Shown here piece after piece: positions 53,449 to 63,415 of a DNA stretch of 64,000 nt. Position numbers and translations under genes: made by a program. The number at the start of each line of letters is the position of its first letter. Position 1 is the stretch's first letter. A model generated the notes under the pieces. That model worked only from the letters and a program-made list of their open reading frames with translations, made no database searches and had not been told where the DNA came from. Source of the DNA: Cryoendolithus antarcticus. Lineage: Eukaryota > Ascomycota > Dothideomycetes > Cladosporiales > Cladosporiaceae. The DNA lies in assembly GCA_002077065.1 (NCBI GenBank), contig NAJO01000056.1, forward strand, positions 1-64,000. Direction: 5' to 3'.

Positions 53449-54768
53449 CTACTCCATACTCTTCTCCAGCTTCTCCAGATCATCTCTCACACTCCCGAGA
53501 GCATCCAGCTTCGCATCTGCCAGCTTTGCCGCAGCCTCTCCAGCATTCAGCCTGCCCTCCACGAATTTCCTCGTCTGCTGACCTGCTTCTGCACCTGCAA
53601 GTGCCCAGTCCTTGCCCCTGGACGCTCCTGGGTGGACGAGATGACTTTCATCCGCATGGCGTCGAAGCAGCCTATCAGTCGCAGCTTCAGCGATGGTGAG
53701 CTCCTTGCGTAGGAAAGCTTGTTGCTGCGACAGAGCTACCTCGCTGTCCTTCATCTCGAGCAGTGAGATCACGTAGGGTAGTAGCGTCACAGCTGTTGCT
53801 CGAGTGGTCTCCACGCTGCTATCGGGCGCACTTCGCTGCGTCGTGCCGTTCAAGTCGTTGCCGTGGTTGAAACTCCGTGGTCTTGACTGCAACGTTTGCA
53901 GTAGGCTGCTCCTGGCTTCCAGATAGCCTTCGTACAGATCCTCGATCTCTTCGACCGACGCCGCCACCTCCTCGTCCCGATGAGTGCCATTTGCACTGGC
54001 AGGCGTGGGGGGCACCCTCTCGCTCTCGCCCTGCCCTTCACCAATCAATGCCAGCTGTCGCTCGATCCAGGCGATAAGCTCGTTACGAGTCTGCTGTAGT
54101 GCAAGGAGCTCGTCGTCGCTCTCACTCCCGTTACCTCTGTCCAACTCGCTCCTTTCACATCTCTCGACCGTCCCCTTCGCGCTCAGCACAGCCCTCTGCA
54201 ACTCACCCAGCCTCTGCCTCGCATCCACACCGCCATGACCGTTGGCAGCATCATGCTGCCACTTCGTCGGCGGTACCGGCACTTCACCAGCGCGCTTCCG
54301 AACTACATCGTCTATGGCCACGCTCCCGAGCGCTGAGCCGGCGTCTTCGATGCCGTCCAAAGCATGTGAGAGTACAAGCAGTCTACGACGTTTCTCGCGA
54401 GCGCGAAGCAGGGAGAGGACATCTGTAGAGTCGCTTCCGGGTTGAGGGGAGACGTGGCTTGTAATGCCGGCAGATAGTCCTTGAAGCTCCGACTTTAAGC
54501 CATCATACCGCTTCTGTGCTGCCTGATGCGCGACAAGAGCGCGATAGTAAGCTTTTCGGACACCTGTGAGCGAAGTTGGTGGTTCTCCGAGTGGCCTTGA
54601 TAATGGTGGGTCGGCTACGTTGGCACAGCACAGTGGTGTGGCGGTTTCGAGATGGAGGTGCGACTCGAGATGACCGTAGAGGTTTTGGCGGATTGAGAGG
54701 ACCTCGGACCGAGACTTGATGTAAGGCTCGAGGGCTCTGGAGACAGCTGGGATGGGGCAGGGATCCAT
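53449..54768 (-). CDS. Coiled-coil protein, unknown
   Basis: One exon of 439 residues. The N-terminus MDPCPIPAVSRALEPYIKSR is followed by helical segments (VRKAYYRALVAHQAAQKRYDGL, LRAREKRRRLLVLSHALDGI) and a long coiled coil with LQQTRNELIAWIERQLALIG and EEIEDLYEGYLEARSSLLQT. It ends with DDLEKLEKSME. No catalytic motif is present. The conserved spacing of helices suggests a structural component of a complex, for example at microtubules, but I could not assign a family. It is tandem with dynamitin on the same strand, 167 bases downstream. Confidence 0.65.
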   Translation of the reverse strand: MDPCPIPAVSRALEPYIKSRSEVLSIRQNLYGHLESHLHLETATPLCCANVADPPLSRPLGEPPTSLTGVRKAYYRALVAHQAAQKRYDGLKSELQGLSAGITSHVSPQPGSDSTDVLSLLRAREKRRRLLVLSHALDGIEDAGSALGSVAIDDVVRKRAGEVPVPPTKWQHDAANGHGGVDARQRLGELQRAVLSAKGTVERCERSELDRGNGSESDDELLALQQTRNELIAWIERQLALIGEGQGESERVPPTPASANGTHRDEEVAASVEEIEDLYEGYLEARSSLLQTLQSRPRSFNHGNDLNGTTQRSAPDSSVETTRATAVTLLPYVISLLEMKDSEVALSQQQAFLRKELTIAEAATDRLLRRHADESHLVHPGASRGKDWALAGAEAGQQTRKFVEGRLNAGEAAAKLADAKLDALGSVRDDLEKLEKSME

Positions 54769-54934
54769 TGGAACGTTTCTGGTGAATACATATAGCAGGA
54801 AGAGGACGTGAAGTTAAGATGGACGTTCACGACGCGAATTCGTCACGAAGTCACGGGACGTTCAAGATTTCGACATCACTCCGTCCCTACACATGTATGA
54901 AATGGACTTGCACTTGGTACCAGTACCATGGCTG

Positions 54935-56098
54935 CTATGCTACTTTCTCCAGCCTTCCCTCCAGGTCCTTCACCCACCCCTGTACCACTTTCCCATTCCG
55001 CTCATTCGCCTCGTCCGCTTCCCTCACAGCTTCCTCCACTCGCTCCAGTCCCTCTCGCCACGCCTTCAATTCACTGTCGAACTCATCTTGTTGGCGTTCG
55101 AGAGCCTCTAGCTCTGCAGCTGCGCTCGCTGCACCGCCATGTAACGTTCGTAGACTTCGTAAGCGCTCTACCACAGCGGGCACCGTGGGCGAGAGTGACT
55201 GGAGTGTCGGTAGGAGACCATACAGGGCGTTTAGCTTAGCTAGGTCCGGCGAGGCGTTTGAAGGTGTCTTGGACGTTCCGTTCGTTGTAGCGCTGGAATC
55301 TGTTGTATGTTGTGAGGCTGTGAAGGCTTCTGCTTCCTCGCGAAGCTTGCGAATACGTGTACTTGACGCTTCCAGGCTTTCAAGTGATGTTGCTGTCATG
55401 AGTGCTGAGAGCTGCTGATCCAACATCTGCAGAGATGGTAGCAGGGGTGCTGTTGCTGAAGTATCTCCATTCGGGAGGCCACTCTCAACGCCGAGCGGGC
55501 CCAGTGACCGTTCCAGAGCTGACAAGCGTGCATCGAAGCCTGCAATGCTAGTCGTCTCAGTCTGCTCGTTCTCTGGCTCACCGTCTCCATCGTTCGTGCT
55601 AGCTCGCGCGACAGGTTTCCTCGCATCCCTTCCATTCGCATTGGTGCCTCGTACATCAAGTCCCTCGAGCACCTCCCTCAATGCCTCCATCTCCTCATCA
55701 ATGCCTTCGTTCTGGCCCCCACTTGTCTTCTCTCGCTCAGCCAACACTCTACACTCCTCAACCTCCCGTCTCAACCTCGCAACCCGCTCCTCCAACCCTT
55801 CGTCCTCTGCTCTCCGCCTCCCAAACTTCCACCCCTTCTTGCCTCCACCCACGCCGTCCCCAAATTCCCCTCCCCGCACATCTCGTCCTCGACCTTCGCG
55901 TGTGAAGCGTTCGCGTGCCGTGCCTGGGAGTATGCGGCGGTGGGAGATGCCGTTGTCGTCGGAGGAGATGCTTGAGGTGGAGGAGACGCTTGTGGGGCGT
56001 GATGGAGGAGAGGTGGTGAGAGAGGGGGGCGTGGTTTCGTAGATGTCGGGTGCGGTGTCGTAGCCGGGGAGGAGGGCCAGGCGGGAGGAGTGCGCCAT
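54935..56098 (-). CDS. JNM1: Dynactin subunit 2 (dynamitin, p50)
   Basis: One exon, 387 residues from the ATG at 56098 (11 more from 56131). The start MAHSSRLALLPGYDTAPDIYE is the dynamitin N-terminal signature, a leucine-proline-glycine and Asp-Ile-Tyr-Glu element used to contact the Arp1 filament. The rest is long helical coiled coil with low-complexity linkers (DEGLEERVARLRREVEECRV, DARLSALERSLGPLG) and ends in GWVKDLEGRLEKVA. Dynamitin forms the shoulder of dynactin and links cargo to cytoplasmic dynein. Divergent from LCL3. Confidence 0.85.
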   Translation of the reverse strand: MAHSSRLALLPGYDTAPDIYETTPPSLTTSPPSRPTSVSSTSSISSDDNGISHRRILPGTARERFTREGRGRDVRGGEFGDGVGGGKKGWKFGRRRAEDEGLEERVARLRREVEECRVLAEREKTSGGQNEGIDEEMEALREVLEGLDVRGTNANGRDARKPVARASTNDGDGEPENEQTETTSIAGFDARLSALERSLGPLGVESGLPNGDTSATAPLLPSLQMLDQQLSALMTATSLESLEASSTRIRKLREEAEAFTASQHTTDSSATTNGTSKTPSNASPDLAKLNALYGLLPTLQSLSPTVPAVVERLRSLRTLHGGAASAAAELEALERQQDEFDSELKAWREGLERVEEAVREADEANERNGKVVQGWVKDLEGRLEKVA

Positions 56099-56363
56099 GG
56101 TCAGATGTTGAGTGCTCTTTCGCCTACACAACCTGTGTGTGGTCGCAGGCTCAAGGCTGAGCGACGCGCTGAAGGTCTTGAGTGTTTTCGTGGGGATCAG
56201 ACAGTGTCAGAATGAAGCATGAAAGGCGCGATGTTGGTAGTGTACTGGTGGAATATGCGTGCACGTATGCAAGCTCGTGCCAGTGACATCAGGGCATGCT
56301 GGAAGCTATCACCCTTGCTTTACCTTTTCCCTTTACCTTCTCCCATAGCTGCGGCCACGAGCA
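56099..56363. promoter_or_regulatory. Divergent promoter, dynamitin and LCL3
   Basis: Short shared region without a gene. Confidence 0.45.
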
Positions 56364-57398
56364 ATGCCATGGACCGACTACATCTTCTGGAGTCGCTCCA
56401 CTGCCGCCGATGACCCCGCGCCGCCCCCAAAATCCGCATCCACCTCCAAGTCCAATGGCACCTGGACCTCCCCCCTCAACGCCCGCGACTACACCCACTA
56501 CACCACCCCCCAAACCCTCATCTTCGCCGGCTTAACCACAGCCTCAACCCTCGCCCTGATCAAACTATACAAGAACCACCTCCGCCGCATCCCCGGCGCC
56601 GAGTACCTGAAACCCGGTTTCTTCAGACGAAGAAGCCTCTACGGCTATGTCACGAGCGTCGGCGACGCAGATGGGCTACGGCTCTTTCACACACCTGGCG
56701 GAAGGCTGATGGGCTGGGGATGGTGGAGGCAGGTCGGCGTCAAGGCTAAGGGTAAGGGCAGAGGGATCAGGAAGACGGAGGGGACGCTGAGTATTAGGAT
56801 TGCGGGGATCGATGCGCCTGAGATGGCGCACTTTGGGAAGGAGGAGCAGGCGTACTCGAAAGAGGCGTTTGACTGGCTGAGAGGGTTTACGGAGCATAAG
56901 TACGTGCGAGTGTACCCTTACCGGAACGATCAGTTTGGCAGGGTCGTGGGCAGTGTGTTCCGCAGGCAGTGGGTGGTCTGGAATACAGATGTGGGACTGC
57001 AGATGCTGAAGCGTGGATTGGCCACTGTGTACGAAGCGAAGAGTGGTGCTGAGTTTGGAGACAGTGAGGCGATCTATCGCGAGACAGAGGCGCAAGCAAA
57101 GGCAAAGGGACTGGGTATCTGGAAGCACCCAGGCTTCATTGGGAGGCTACTGGGGCAAGAGAAGGCGGTAGAGAGCCCCAGGGAGTACAAGACGAGGACT
57201 GCGCAGCAGGAGCATGGGAGGAAGGCCGCACCAAAGCCGCCTGTCAGTGCTGCGATAGCGTTGAAGCCAGAAGTGCCTTCAGGCGGATGGCTGGGTGGGC
57301 TGCTGAAGTCCGACAGTGCATCACCCATTGCCCAAAGTGAAAGTGCAGCCCCGAAGGCACAAGATGGCGCATCGCATAAGGTGAAAAAAGGCAAGTGA
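56364..57398 (+). CDS. LCL3: Probable endonuclease Lcl3 (staphylococcal-nuclease fold)
   Basis: One exon, 344 residues. The N-terminal part includes a membrane segment at about residues 48-68 (TLIFAGLTTASTLALIKLYK). The SNase domain begins at YGYVTSVGDADGLRLFHTPG and contains the catalytic-type region RIAGIDAPEMAHFGK, YVRVYPYRNDQFGRVVG and GLATVYEAKSGAEFG. The C-terminal 80 residues are low complexity and Lys-rich. Lcl3 is a fungal mitochondrial or membrane-anchored nuclease homologue implicated in chronological lifespan. The position of the Asp, Arg and Glu metal and catalytic residues is conserved. Confidence 0.9.
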   Translation: MPWTDYIFWSRSTAADDPAPPPKSASTSKSNGTWTSPLNARDYTHYTTPQTLIFAGLTTASTLALIKLYKNHLRRIPGAEYLKPGFFRRRSLYGYVTSVGDADGLRLFHTPGGRLMGWGWWRQVGVKAKGKGRGIRKTEGTLSIRIAGIDAPEMAHFGKEEQAYSKEAFDWLRGFTEHKYVRVYPYRNDQFGRVVGSVFRRQWVVWNTDVGLQMLKRGLATVYEAKSGAEFGDSEAIYRETEAQAKAKGLGIWKHPGFIGRLLGQEKAVESPREYKTRTAQQEHGRKAAPKPPVSAAIALKPEVPSGGWLGGLLKSDSASPIAQSESAAPKAQDGASHKVKKGK

Positions 57399-57688
57399 AG
57401 TCCGAGGCGATCACCTTGGATTCACAAATCCGCAATCGCGTAAACGACGCGTTCAGTCTGAATTTGGGCTTACTCTCACGTACGAGGAATCACTTAATAA
57501 GCTTAGACGCGGACGATACGAACGATAGCAGAACCCGGATCATATCACCACCAAGGTTAGAGTGGGCTATGTCCTGATACGAAGCGCACTCGATCTTCTT
57601 GCCCGTAAGCTGCACTCGTCCACACTTATTATCAGTCGCTGACCTGGGCCGCGTCAGGCTTTCAATCAGACGACTCAGACAACGTGAA
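57399..57688. other. Intergenic, upstream of the first array copy
   Basis: Nothing recognised. Confidence 0.45.
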
Positions 57689-58318
57689 ATGTCGGACCCC
57701 ACCCCTGAACCCACTCCCTACAACGCCGCAGCGCAAAAAGTCTTCGCCATTGTCGAACTACTAGCGATGATCCTGCTCGACGAAGCCATCCCGGACGACC
57801 AGCTCTACCCATTACAACAAGTGAATCGCGACACCTACTACCCGATCCGAGGATGTCCCGCCCTCGTACGGAAGATGTTTTCGAAGTACAAGCTGCCATG
57901 GGAGCCGAAAGCGCCGGTCCAGTTCAGTCCCATCTTCGCTCCTGATCAGCCATCCCATCCCCATCTCCGGCAAATCTACTGCCGCGAGACGGTCTTCATA
58001 ACCAAACCTGCAATCGCGAAGGCTTTCGGCGGCTTCGCGGTGGGCATCAGCTACTTCCCACACCACGAGGGCGGTATGCTGCAGATCGGTGGGAGAAGTG
58101 CGGATGGTGAGCGGAATGATGTCGATTCTTCTGCGATCGTGGGATCGTGGGGCGAGATGTCAGTTGCGAGCCGGGCTTTGGTGGCGACGGTGTATGTTTG
58201 TGATGGCGAGGCGGAGGCTGTGGGGGGTACGCGTGGTGTTCGCACTTTGCGCGATTTGCATGAGGTGCTTGCGCAGGTGGGGGAGGGATTTGACTGCTTG
58301 GAGCTGTGTGCTGCATGA
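57689..58318 (+). CDS. F-box-like family protein, array copy 1
   Basis: One exon of 209 residues from the ATG at 57689. The N-terminal signature is AAQKVFAIVELLAMILLDEAI followed by LYPLQQVNRDTYYPI and a VRKMF box, an F-box-like helix bundle in the order seen in the other copies of this array. The C-terminal block includes ITKPAIAKAFGGFAVG, the SWGEMSVASRALVATVYV segment and GVRTLRDLHEVLAQVGEGFDCLEL. I know no biochemical function; fungal F-box-like proteins of this kind are usually lineage-specific. This is the copy farthest from the window end and appears complete. Confidence 0.7.
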   Translation: MSDPTPEPTPYNAAAQKVFAIVELLAMILLDEAIPDDQLYPLQQVNRDTYYPIRGCPALVRKMFSKYKLPWEPKAPVQFSPIFAPDQPSHPHLRQIYCRETVFITKPAIAKAFGGFAVGISYFPHHEGGMLQIGGRSADGERNDVDSSAIVGSWGEMSVASRALVATVYVCDGEAEAVGGTRGVRTLRDLHEVLAQVGEGFDCLELCAA

Positions 58319-59096
58319 GTACGGCGATGAACATTTGATTTGGTATTGGAGACTGGGGCTACAGGTTGTCGAATTACCACAGTCGAGATGCTGCTGTGCT
58401 AGAGGTGAGATACACCGCTGGAGGTGAGATATAGACGACACGGACTGGTGGTGATCCGATCATGGGCGAGACAGACTGGCCAATTGCAATAATATTGCGA
58501 GAGTACTGAATACTTACCGCATCACGGAGCTAGCTTGCCTACATCGGCGAAGGAGACTGACCCATTTACCAATGACAGCGGCTGGCCATTGGATGTTTCG
58601 CAGGATCTGCCAGCTACGATCAGTGCTACATAATGGAAGCGACCAATTCTCGTAGAGGGAAGGGTAGGTCATGCAGCTGCTGACATGGAAAAGCATATTG
58701 CTGGACTTCACAAAAGTAGCGAGGCGTCGACTCAACGTCACGTGATTTTCGCATTTAGGTTCTCGACCAGTCATCGTGTCCTCTGTTCGGGAAGCAAAGG
58801 CTCGACTCTCTATTTCTATCGTTCTCAACTCGCTCACAAATTTTCCAGAAACATTTGCTGAACGAATAGTTGTGAGCGAGTTGCATGAACTCGCTGACTA
58901 CCGCCACGTACAGTAAGGGAACGCAGCCGTAACGCACAGCAAGTCCTGTCTGCTGGATCTCTCCTCCGAGAAGCTCGAATTGCTGTGCGCCTACCAGAAT
59001 ACTCGCAACAGCGAAGCTGACCTGCTGTACCTCGGAGAAGGAGGCTCCGTCTCTCGGTACTGGAACGGCATGCTCAGCGTGGCAACAGTGTCCAGA
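58319..59096. other. Intergenic between array copies 1 and 2
   Basis: No family similarity by eye. An antisense Cys/Arg-rich ORF spans 58755-59294 but overlaps the repeat of copy 2 and is not supported. Confidence 0.45.
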
Positions 59097-59990
59097 ATGG
59101 GCAACACCCAATCGATCCAAGTGCAGGCTGCAACAGCGCCACCCACTGCGGCGACGCAGCCTACAACGACGCTGCCCGGGATAGCGCCATCCGCTGCAAC
59201 AACGCAGCCTGTGACGGCACTGCCAGCAATGGCGCAGCCTGTAACAGCGCAATCTGCAGCAATGCAACACGCAGCGCCGCAAACTGCAGGCCAACGCTTC
59301 TTCGGGACTGATGATCTGGTCGACTTGGTGGTACTAGACGATGTTCTTGAGCCCAGGGATCTCTTTGCTCTTCGCAGAGTCAACGCAACCTTCCGCACGG
59401 CGCTACAACAGCCCCCGTTACGACGAAGGATGTGGCTCGAACGCGCTCGCAACCTGCCGATCGACGCCCGAGTCGAGTACAACTTTCTGCTGATGCAAGA
59501 CCTCACTAGATTGACGTTCCATGGCACCTTCGATTACTCTTATCTGCCTTGGAGCTTCCCTGCCCATGAAGTGACACGACACTTTGCTCACTTTCAGGTC
59601 CACTTCTTCCGGAGACCGCTCGGCGACGTACTGCTCATCCGCGGCGAGCGGTACCCAGACGGACGCCAGCACCGTGTCAACAGTCTAGCAGTGGTTATCA
59701 GGTCCTGGACGGATGTCTTGATTGCTAACGTGCCAGTCCGAGCATCCCGCGTGCAAGCTGGACACGGTCCAGTTCACTGGCCAGCGCTCGCTCTGCCGCC
59801 TTGGCAGGAAGACATCGAGCTGCATCTCAGGACTATGGGCAATCTGTGGGCGGCTTTCGATCAGATGCCCGAGGAATACAATGGTGTTGTCTTCTTCGCT
59901 AATCACGATGTGCTGGTACCGAGGCAGGCTGTCAGGATGGTGCCGAATGATGGTAGTGGGAGGAGGGACAGTGGAGCTGGGTGGTCTTGA
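59097..59990 (+). CDS. F-box-like family protein, array copy 2, with Thr/Pro/Gln repeats
   Basis: One exon of 297 residues from MGNTQSIQ at 59097; an in-frame ATG at 59070 would add nine residues. The N-terminus MGNTQS fits the N-myristoylation consensus (Gly2, Ser6). A 50-residue low-complexity tract of TQP, TALPA and AQPVTAQ units follows. The family signature is at AGQRFFGTDDLVDLVVLDDVL, DLFALRRVNATFRTAL and PLRRRMWLERA, then HFAHFQVHFFRRPLGDV, VIRSWTDVLIANVPV and HLRTMGNLWAAFDQM. Relative to copy 1 it carries a large N-terminal extension. Function unknown. Confidence 0.72.
   Translation: MGNTQSIQVQAATAPPTAATQPTTTLPGIAPSAATTQPVTALPAMAQPVTAQSAAMQHAAPQTAGQRFFGTDDLVDLVVLDDVLEPRDLFALRRVNATFRTALQQPPLRRRMWLERARNLPIDARVEYNFLLMQDLTRLTFHGTFDYSYLPWSFPAHEVTRHFAHFQVHFFRRPLGDVLLIRGERYPDGRQHRVNSLAVVIRSWTDVLIANVPVRASRVQAGHGPVHWPALALPPWQEDIELHLRTMGNLWAAFDQMPEEYNGVVFFANHDVLVPRQAVRMVPNDGSGRRDSGAGWS
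59130..59290 (+). repeat. Low-complexity Thr/Pro/Gln/Ala tract in array copy 2
   Basis: Degenerate units built on GCAGCCT and ACGGCACTGCC encode ATQP, TALPA and AQPVTA. The tract is specific to this copy among its five neighbours. Confidence 0.6.
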
Positions 59991-60341
59991 ACTGATTCAT
60001 GGACCGTCGAACCGTTCATAATGACGAGAATGTCGAAACAATGGAACACAGAGGAGGTGTGGCGGATCATTGTCGCTCTTGAAAGCTCTGAGCTGGCTTG
60101 TACAGCTATCGATCGATGCGCGACAACAGAGGGATTACTCGACGACTTCGAGAAACAGCGCTTACATTCCGACTCTGACCCATGTGAGCAGCGTGTGACA
60201 CTGGTCTAACTCCGCCGCCTAGGATTCGCTACTGCACCTGACTTCAGACCTCTCCGCCTCCGCTGAGTAGTCGCGGGAGATCACATTCGGTGACTCATCA
60301 AGCGACTATCTGTCTCCTACACTTCACGTGTCCAGATAAAG
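59991..60341. other. Intergenic between array copies 2 and 3
   Basis: Nothing recognised. Confidence 0.45.
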
Positions 60342-61203
60342 ATGCTATGCTCGCAAGATGTTGCTGTCTCTTCGGCGATGCACGCTTCACAAATTGACCA
60401 CTTCCAAATGGCGTCGCAGACCGCAGAAACGTCGTCGCGCAGGACGGCAGGAGTGGTCGGCTCGTCGACCGCAGTGCTCTCGACTGATACACAATTATCC
60501 AATGACACGGGGACGGCTCACCATCAGAGTCCATCACACGCACTCTTCGCCATCACGGAGCTTGCCGAACTCATCCTAGTCGACCCTGTGATCGAGTTCA
60601 CCCAACTGTTCGCATTCCAGCGAGTCTCTTGGGTTTTCTGTATACTCATCCGAGGATCATCCCCACTACGCCAGAAGATGTACCTCGAACCAAACCCATC
60701 TACAACTTGGGACGCTCGCATTGAGTACAACCCCTCTACTAGTCGACAGAGGACGTCGCCGTCCTTCGCAGAGCTGGCGGGGGAGGTACTCCTTTCCCGG
60801 CTGCACCGCTTCGGAACGCTTCAATGTGTTCGAGCTGCACTTCTTTGCGCGCTGCTTCGCCAATAATGAGGTCATGATTCCGCGGCACGTCTTACTCCTT
60901 CACTTCGGATCGACTGCAGATGGGTCTTGGAGAGCACTCATGGCAGCGTATGCTTGTCGCGAACTTCCCGGTCTATGCGGTGAAAGCGAGGTTTGAGGAT
61001 GGGCAGAAGATTGGAGGGTTCCCTGTGAGCTATTCGAGATCTGATACATTTCCGCCGTGATCAGATGAAGAGTATATTGGTCGTATCAGGACTATGGGCG
61101 ACCTATACTCGGCAATGGAGAACATGGATTGTAACAGAAATTTGTGTTGCTCTGTGCTATTCCACGGCAAAGGAGTCGTGGGAGGCGTCCAATTTGCTTG
61201 CTA
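60342..61203 (+). pseudogene. F-box-like family, array copy 3, frameshifted
   Basis: The first frame carries the signature HALFAITELAELILVDPVI, QLFAFQRVSWVFCILI and PLRQKMYLEPN, then the similarity leaves it near 60750. It reappears in the next frame as ERFNVFELHFFARCFANNEV (matching copy 2 HFAHFQVHFFRRPLGDV), and then in a third frame as SWQRMLVANFPVYAVKARF (matching SWTDVLIANVPVRASRV). After a further in-frame TGA near 61060, GRIRTMGDLYSAMENMD still matches HLRTMGNLWAAFDQM. Several frameshifts and a stop with no intron-like boundaries make this a pseudogene of the same family, still recognisable along most of its length. Confidence 0.75.
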
Positions 61204-61599
61204 GGTTCATGGCGAGGACGTCACTTGATCAAGAGACGTGATGCTGGTATGTGTTGTCCACGGCAGAGTGAATCAGGTCGGGAAAAAATCTGATGACGTT
61301 CTGCAACTTCGTCGGCAGAGCAAGCATACGCAGATCTCTCAGGTTTAGAGGAGTGACCACTCCAGTCTGGCCTTGCTGAATAGCTTAGGAAGGATGTAAC
61401 GCCGAAAGGCGTCGTTGGGATAGGAGATGGCGTTACAAAGTGAAGTGAATGTTCTGGCTTGTCATCGGACCTGTCTAAGTCTCCAGCGCACCTTCCTCAT
61501 GGCCTGGACGTGGGCAGCTCTTGCGCCCTAGACGTTCGACTTATTGTACATTCAATACTACACACATTGGCATGACTGGAAGATCCTCTAAATTTTGAG
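61204..61599. other. Intergenic between array copies 3 and 4
   Basis: Nothing recognised. Confidence 0.45.
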
Positions 61600-62436
61600 A
61601 TGCACACAGAATCACACGCTGTCGCCTCCTCTACACACTCGCATCGCTACGCTCAGCGCCGCCACGTCAAGCGTCTCACCATCATTACCACCGCACAGAT
61701 GGATGATACAATCATCGACCTGTCACCCATGCACATCCGGTGCCCATGTGACGAGGACGTCGTCATGCCCAAAGCACTACTGATCAAAGCTACGCCTGCT
61801 GATCCGAGTGCTCCCACTTCGGGACGCGGAGCGCAGAAGCTTTTTGCTGTTGTTGAGCTTGCCGAGCTTGTCCTTCTTGACGAGATAATCACCATGGAGC
61901 AGCTTTTCCTCATGCAAAGAGTCAGTCGGGGGTTTCAAGGTCTTATCGAAAAATCTTTACCTTTGCGGAGGAAGATGTGTCTGGCGCATGCACCAATATC
62001 ACCACGGACAAGCCCTGTGGAGTTCAGTCATATCCTGTCCGGTCTAAAGAGCATGGCCGCGACATCCCCCAGACGTTATCGCATCGAGAACCGCAGCATC
62101 GGCAAAATTTTCGGTACATTTGCCATCGATCACTACCCCAATCTCGGCGGTGTCATCAAGGTACACAACCAGAAGACACCTAACGGAGAGCGATGTGCAC
62201 TTCGTCCAATGGTTGGAACTGCGACAGAATCATGGACGGATATCTTGATCGCAGATCGCCCACTCGTTGCTGTGCATGCGCAGCATCTGTATCGCAGCGT
62301 CCGCCGAGTGGAGTACTGCGTGGAGCATTCTCAAAGTGTTCAGACACTTGGCGATCTGCATCAAGTGCTCGGGATATTTGGACAGGAAACAGTCAGTCTC
62401 GAGCTGCGCGCTGCCGAAGGCGTTTCCGGGATATGA
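61600..62436 (+). CDS. F-box-like family protein, array copy 4
   Basis: One exon of 278 residues from the ATG at 61600, or 245 from MDDTIIDLSPMH at 61699. The signature is GAQKLFAVVELAELVLLDEII, QLFLMQRVSRGFQGLI and PLRRKMCLAHA, followed by IGKIFGTFAIDHYPNLGGVIKV, the ESWTDILIADRPLVAVHAQH block and SVQTLGDLHQVLGIFGQETVSLELRAAE. It keeps the C-terminal repeat blocks seen in copies 1 and 6 and appears intact. Function unknown; a nuclear or cytosolic adaptor is the only inference possible from the family. Confidence 0.72.
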   Translation: MHTESHAVASSTHSHRYAQRRHVKRLTIITTAQMDDTIIDLSPMHIRCPCDEDVVMPKALLIKATPADPSAPTSGRGAQKLFAVVELAELVLLDEIITMEQLFLMQRVSRGFQGLIEKSLPLRRKMCLAHAPISPRTSPVEFSHILSGLKSMAATSPRRYRIENRSIGKIFGTFAIDHYPNLGGVIKVHNQKTPNGERCALRPMVGTATESWTDILIADRPLVAVHAQHLYRSVRRVEYCVEHSQSVQTLGDLHQVLGIFGQETVSLELRAAEGVSGI

Positions 62437-62766
62437 CTTGTGTGAAGGCTGAATCACATGATTGAGAAGGAAGGCAGCGACGACGACTCGCATTCGCGAC
62501 TGAAGATTATCAGCATGTGCGGCATCATGAGAAGCTCCGCGAGACGAGGGGTAGCAGATTAGATGTAGGACCGGGAGTGTTGTCACTGGATCTCAAACTC
62601 ATCACCAGCGCAACTTCCTCGATTTCTTCTAATTGAATGAAGCCGAGGACGCAGCTGCTCCTGCGATACTCCAACTCACAACTACCGACACGATTTCCAA
62701 CAACACCGACAAATCACAGAAGAACCTCAGGACGGTCCCTTGCTCCCAAGTACGGTCACCCAGTCA
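62437..62766. other. Intergenic between array copies 4 and 5
   Basis: Nothing recognised. Confidence 0.45.
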
Positions 62767-63132
62767 ATGAGCATAGTCCTAGTACTGACCTCTGTTCAGA
62801 CTCTCGCCATCACCCTCAGTACTGCCAACACAGCCACTACAACTCCATTCAGCATCCCGTTTCCGCCAGTACCTTGCACGGCAACACGCGAGTTCTTCAC
62901 TAGCATCGAGCTTGTCGAACAAGTCCTCCTCGACGACGCAGTGACTACCGAGCAGCTGTTCGTGCTAGAAAACACAAATCTCGGTGAGGTGGACAGCGTT
63001 TCAAAGCAAGCCTGGGCTGGTGCATGGCTGACATATGACCGCTTGCTTGGCTGGATCGCTCACTCGTGCGGAGACGGCGCTTGGGGCTGCTGGCACAGCT
63101 CGAAGTACGAAGAGTATGGTCGTGGTGAGTAG
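62767..63132 (+). pseudogene. F-box-like family, array copy 5, truncated
   Basis: From the ATG at 62767 the frame has TATREFFTSIELVEQVLLDDAV and QLFVLENTNLGE, the N-terminal family signature, then changes to unrelated sequence (VDSVSKQAWAGAWLTYDR) and stops at 63132. The PLQRKM box and all C-terminal blocks are missing. A GTGAGG donor at 62981-62982 directly after the signature leaves open that a downstream exon was lost or lies beyond 63133, but no matching C-terminus is visible before copy 6. I call it a truncated copy. Confidence 0.55.
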
Positions 63133-63415
63133 TCGCCTGCAAAGCATTGTGAGTTAAAGTAAGATCGTCTCGTTCTTACCTCGCACACTCGCTCCCAATG
63201 TACCTTCCTTCCGCATGTTCGTGCAAATCGTGCCAAGTGTCACCTTCAGATCCTCACTTGCGTTCCAAACCAAAGCTGGCACAATCATGGTAAGAGCCTG
63301 GAGTGATCTGACATAAGGACGTGTGTGCGACGGTGAGTGTGACACGACGAGCTGAGTAGACACGCTTACTGACATCGCATCAGATAATTTCGTTGCCACC
63401 ACTCGCTCCCCAGAT
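63133..63415. other. Intergenic between copies 5 and 6, possible splice acceptor
   Basis: A CTGACATCGCATCAG string ending at 63383 looks like a branch site plus 3' splice site, so copy 6 may have an upstream untranslated or short coding exon. No other feature is seen. Confidence 0.4.

Noticed and set aside
54819..55418. 199-residue plus-strand Ser-rich ORF
   Set aside because: Lies antisense to dynamitin; Ser/Arg-rich composition is the complement of its coiled coil.
58755..59294. 179-residue Cys/Arg-rich minus-strand ORF
   Set aside because: Complement of the Thr/Pro/Gln repeat in array copy 2; the cysteines are a by-product of the repeat.
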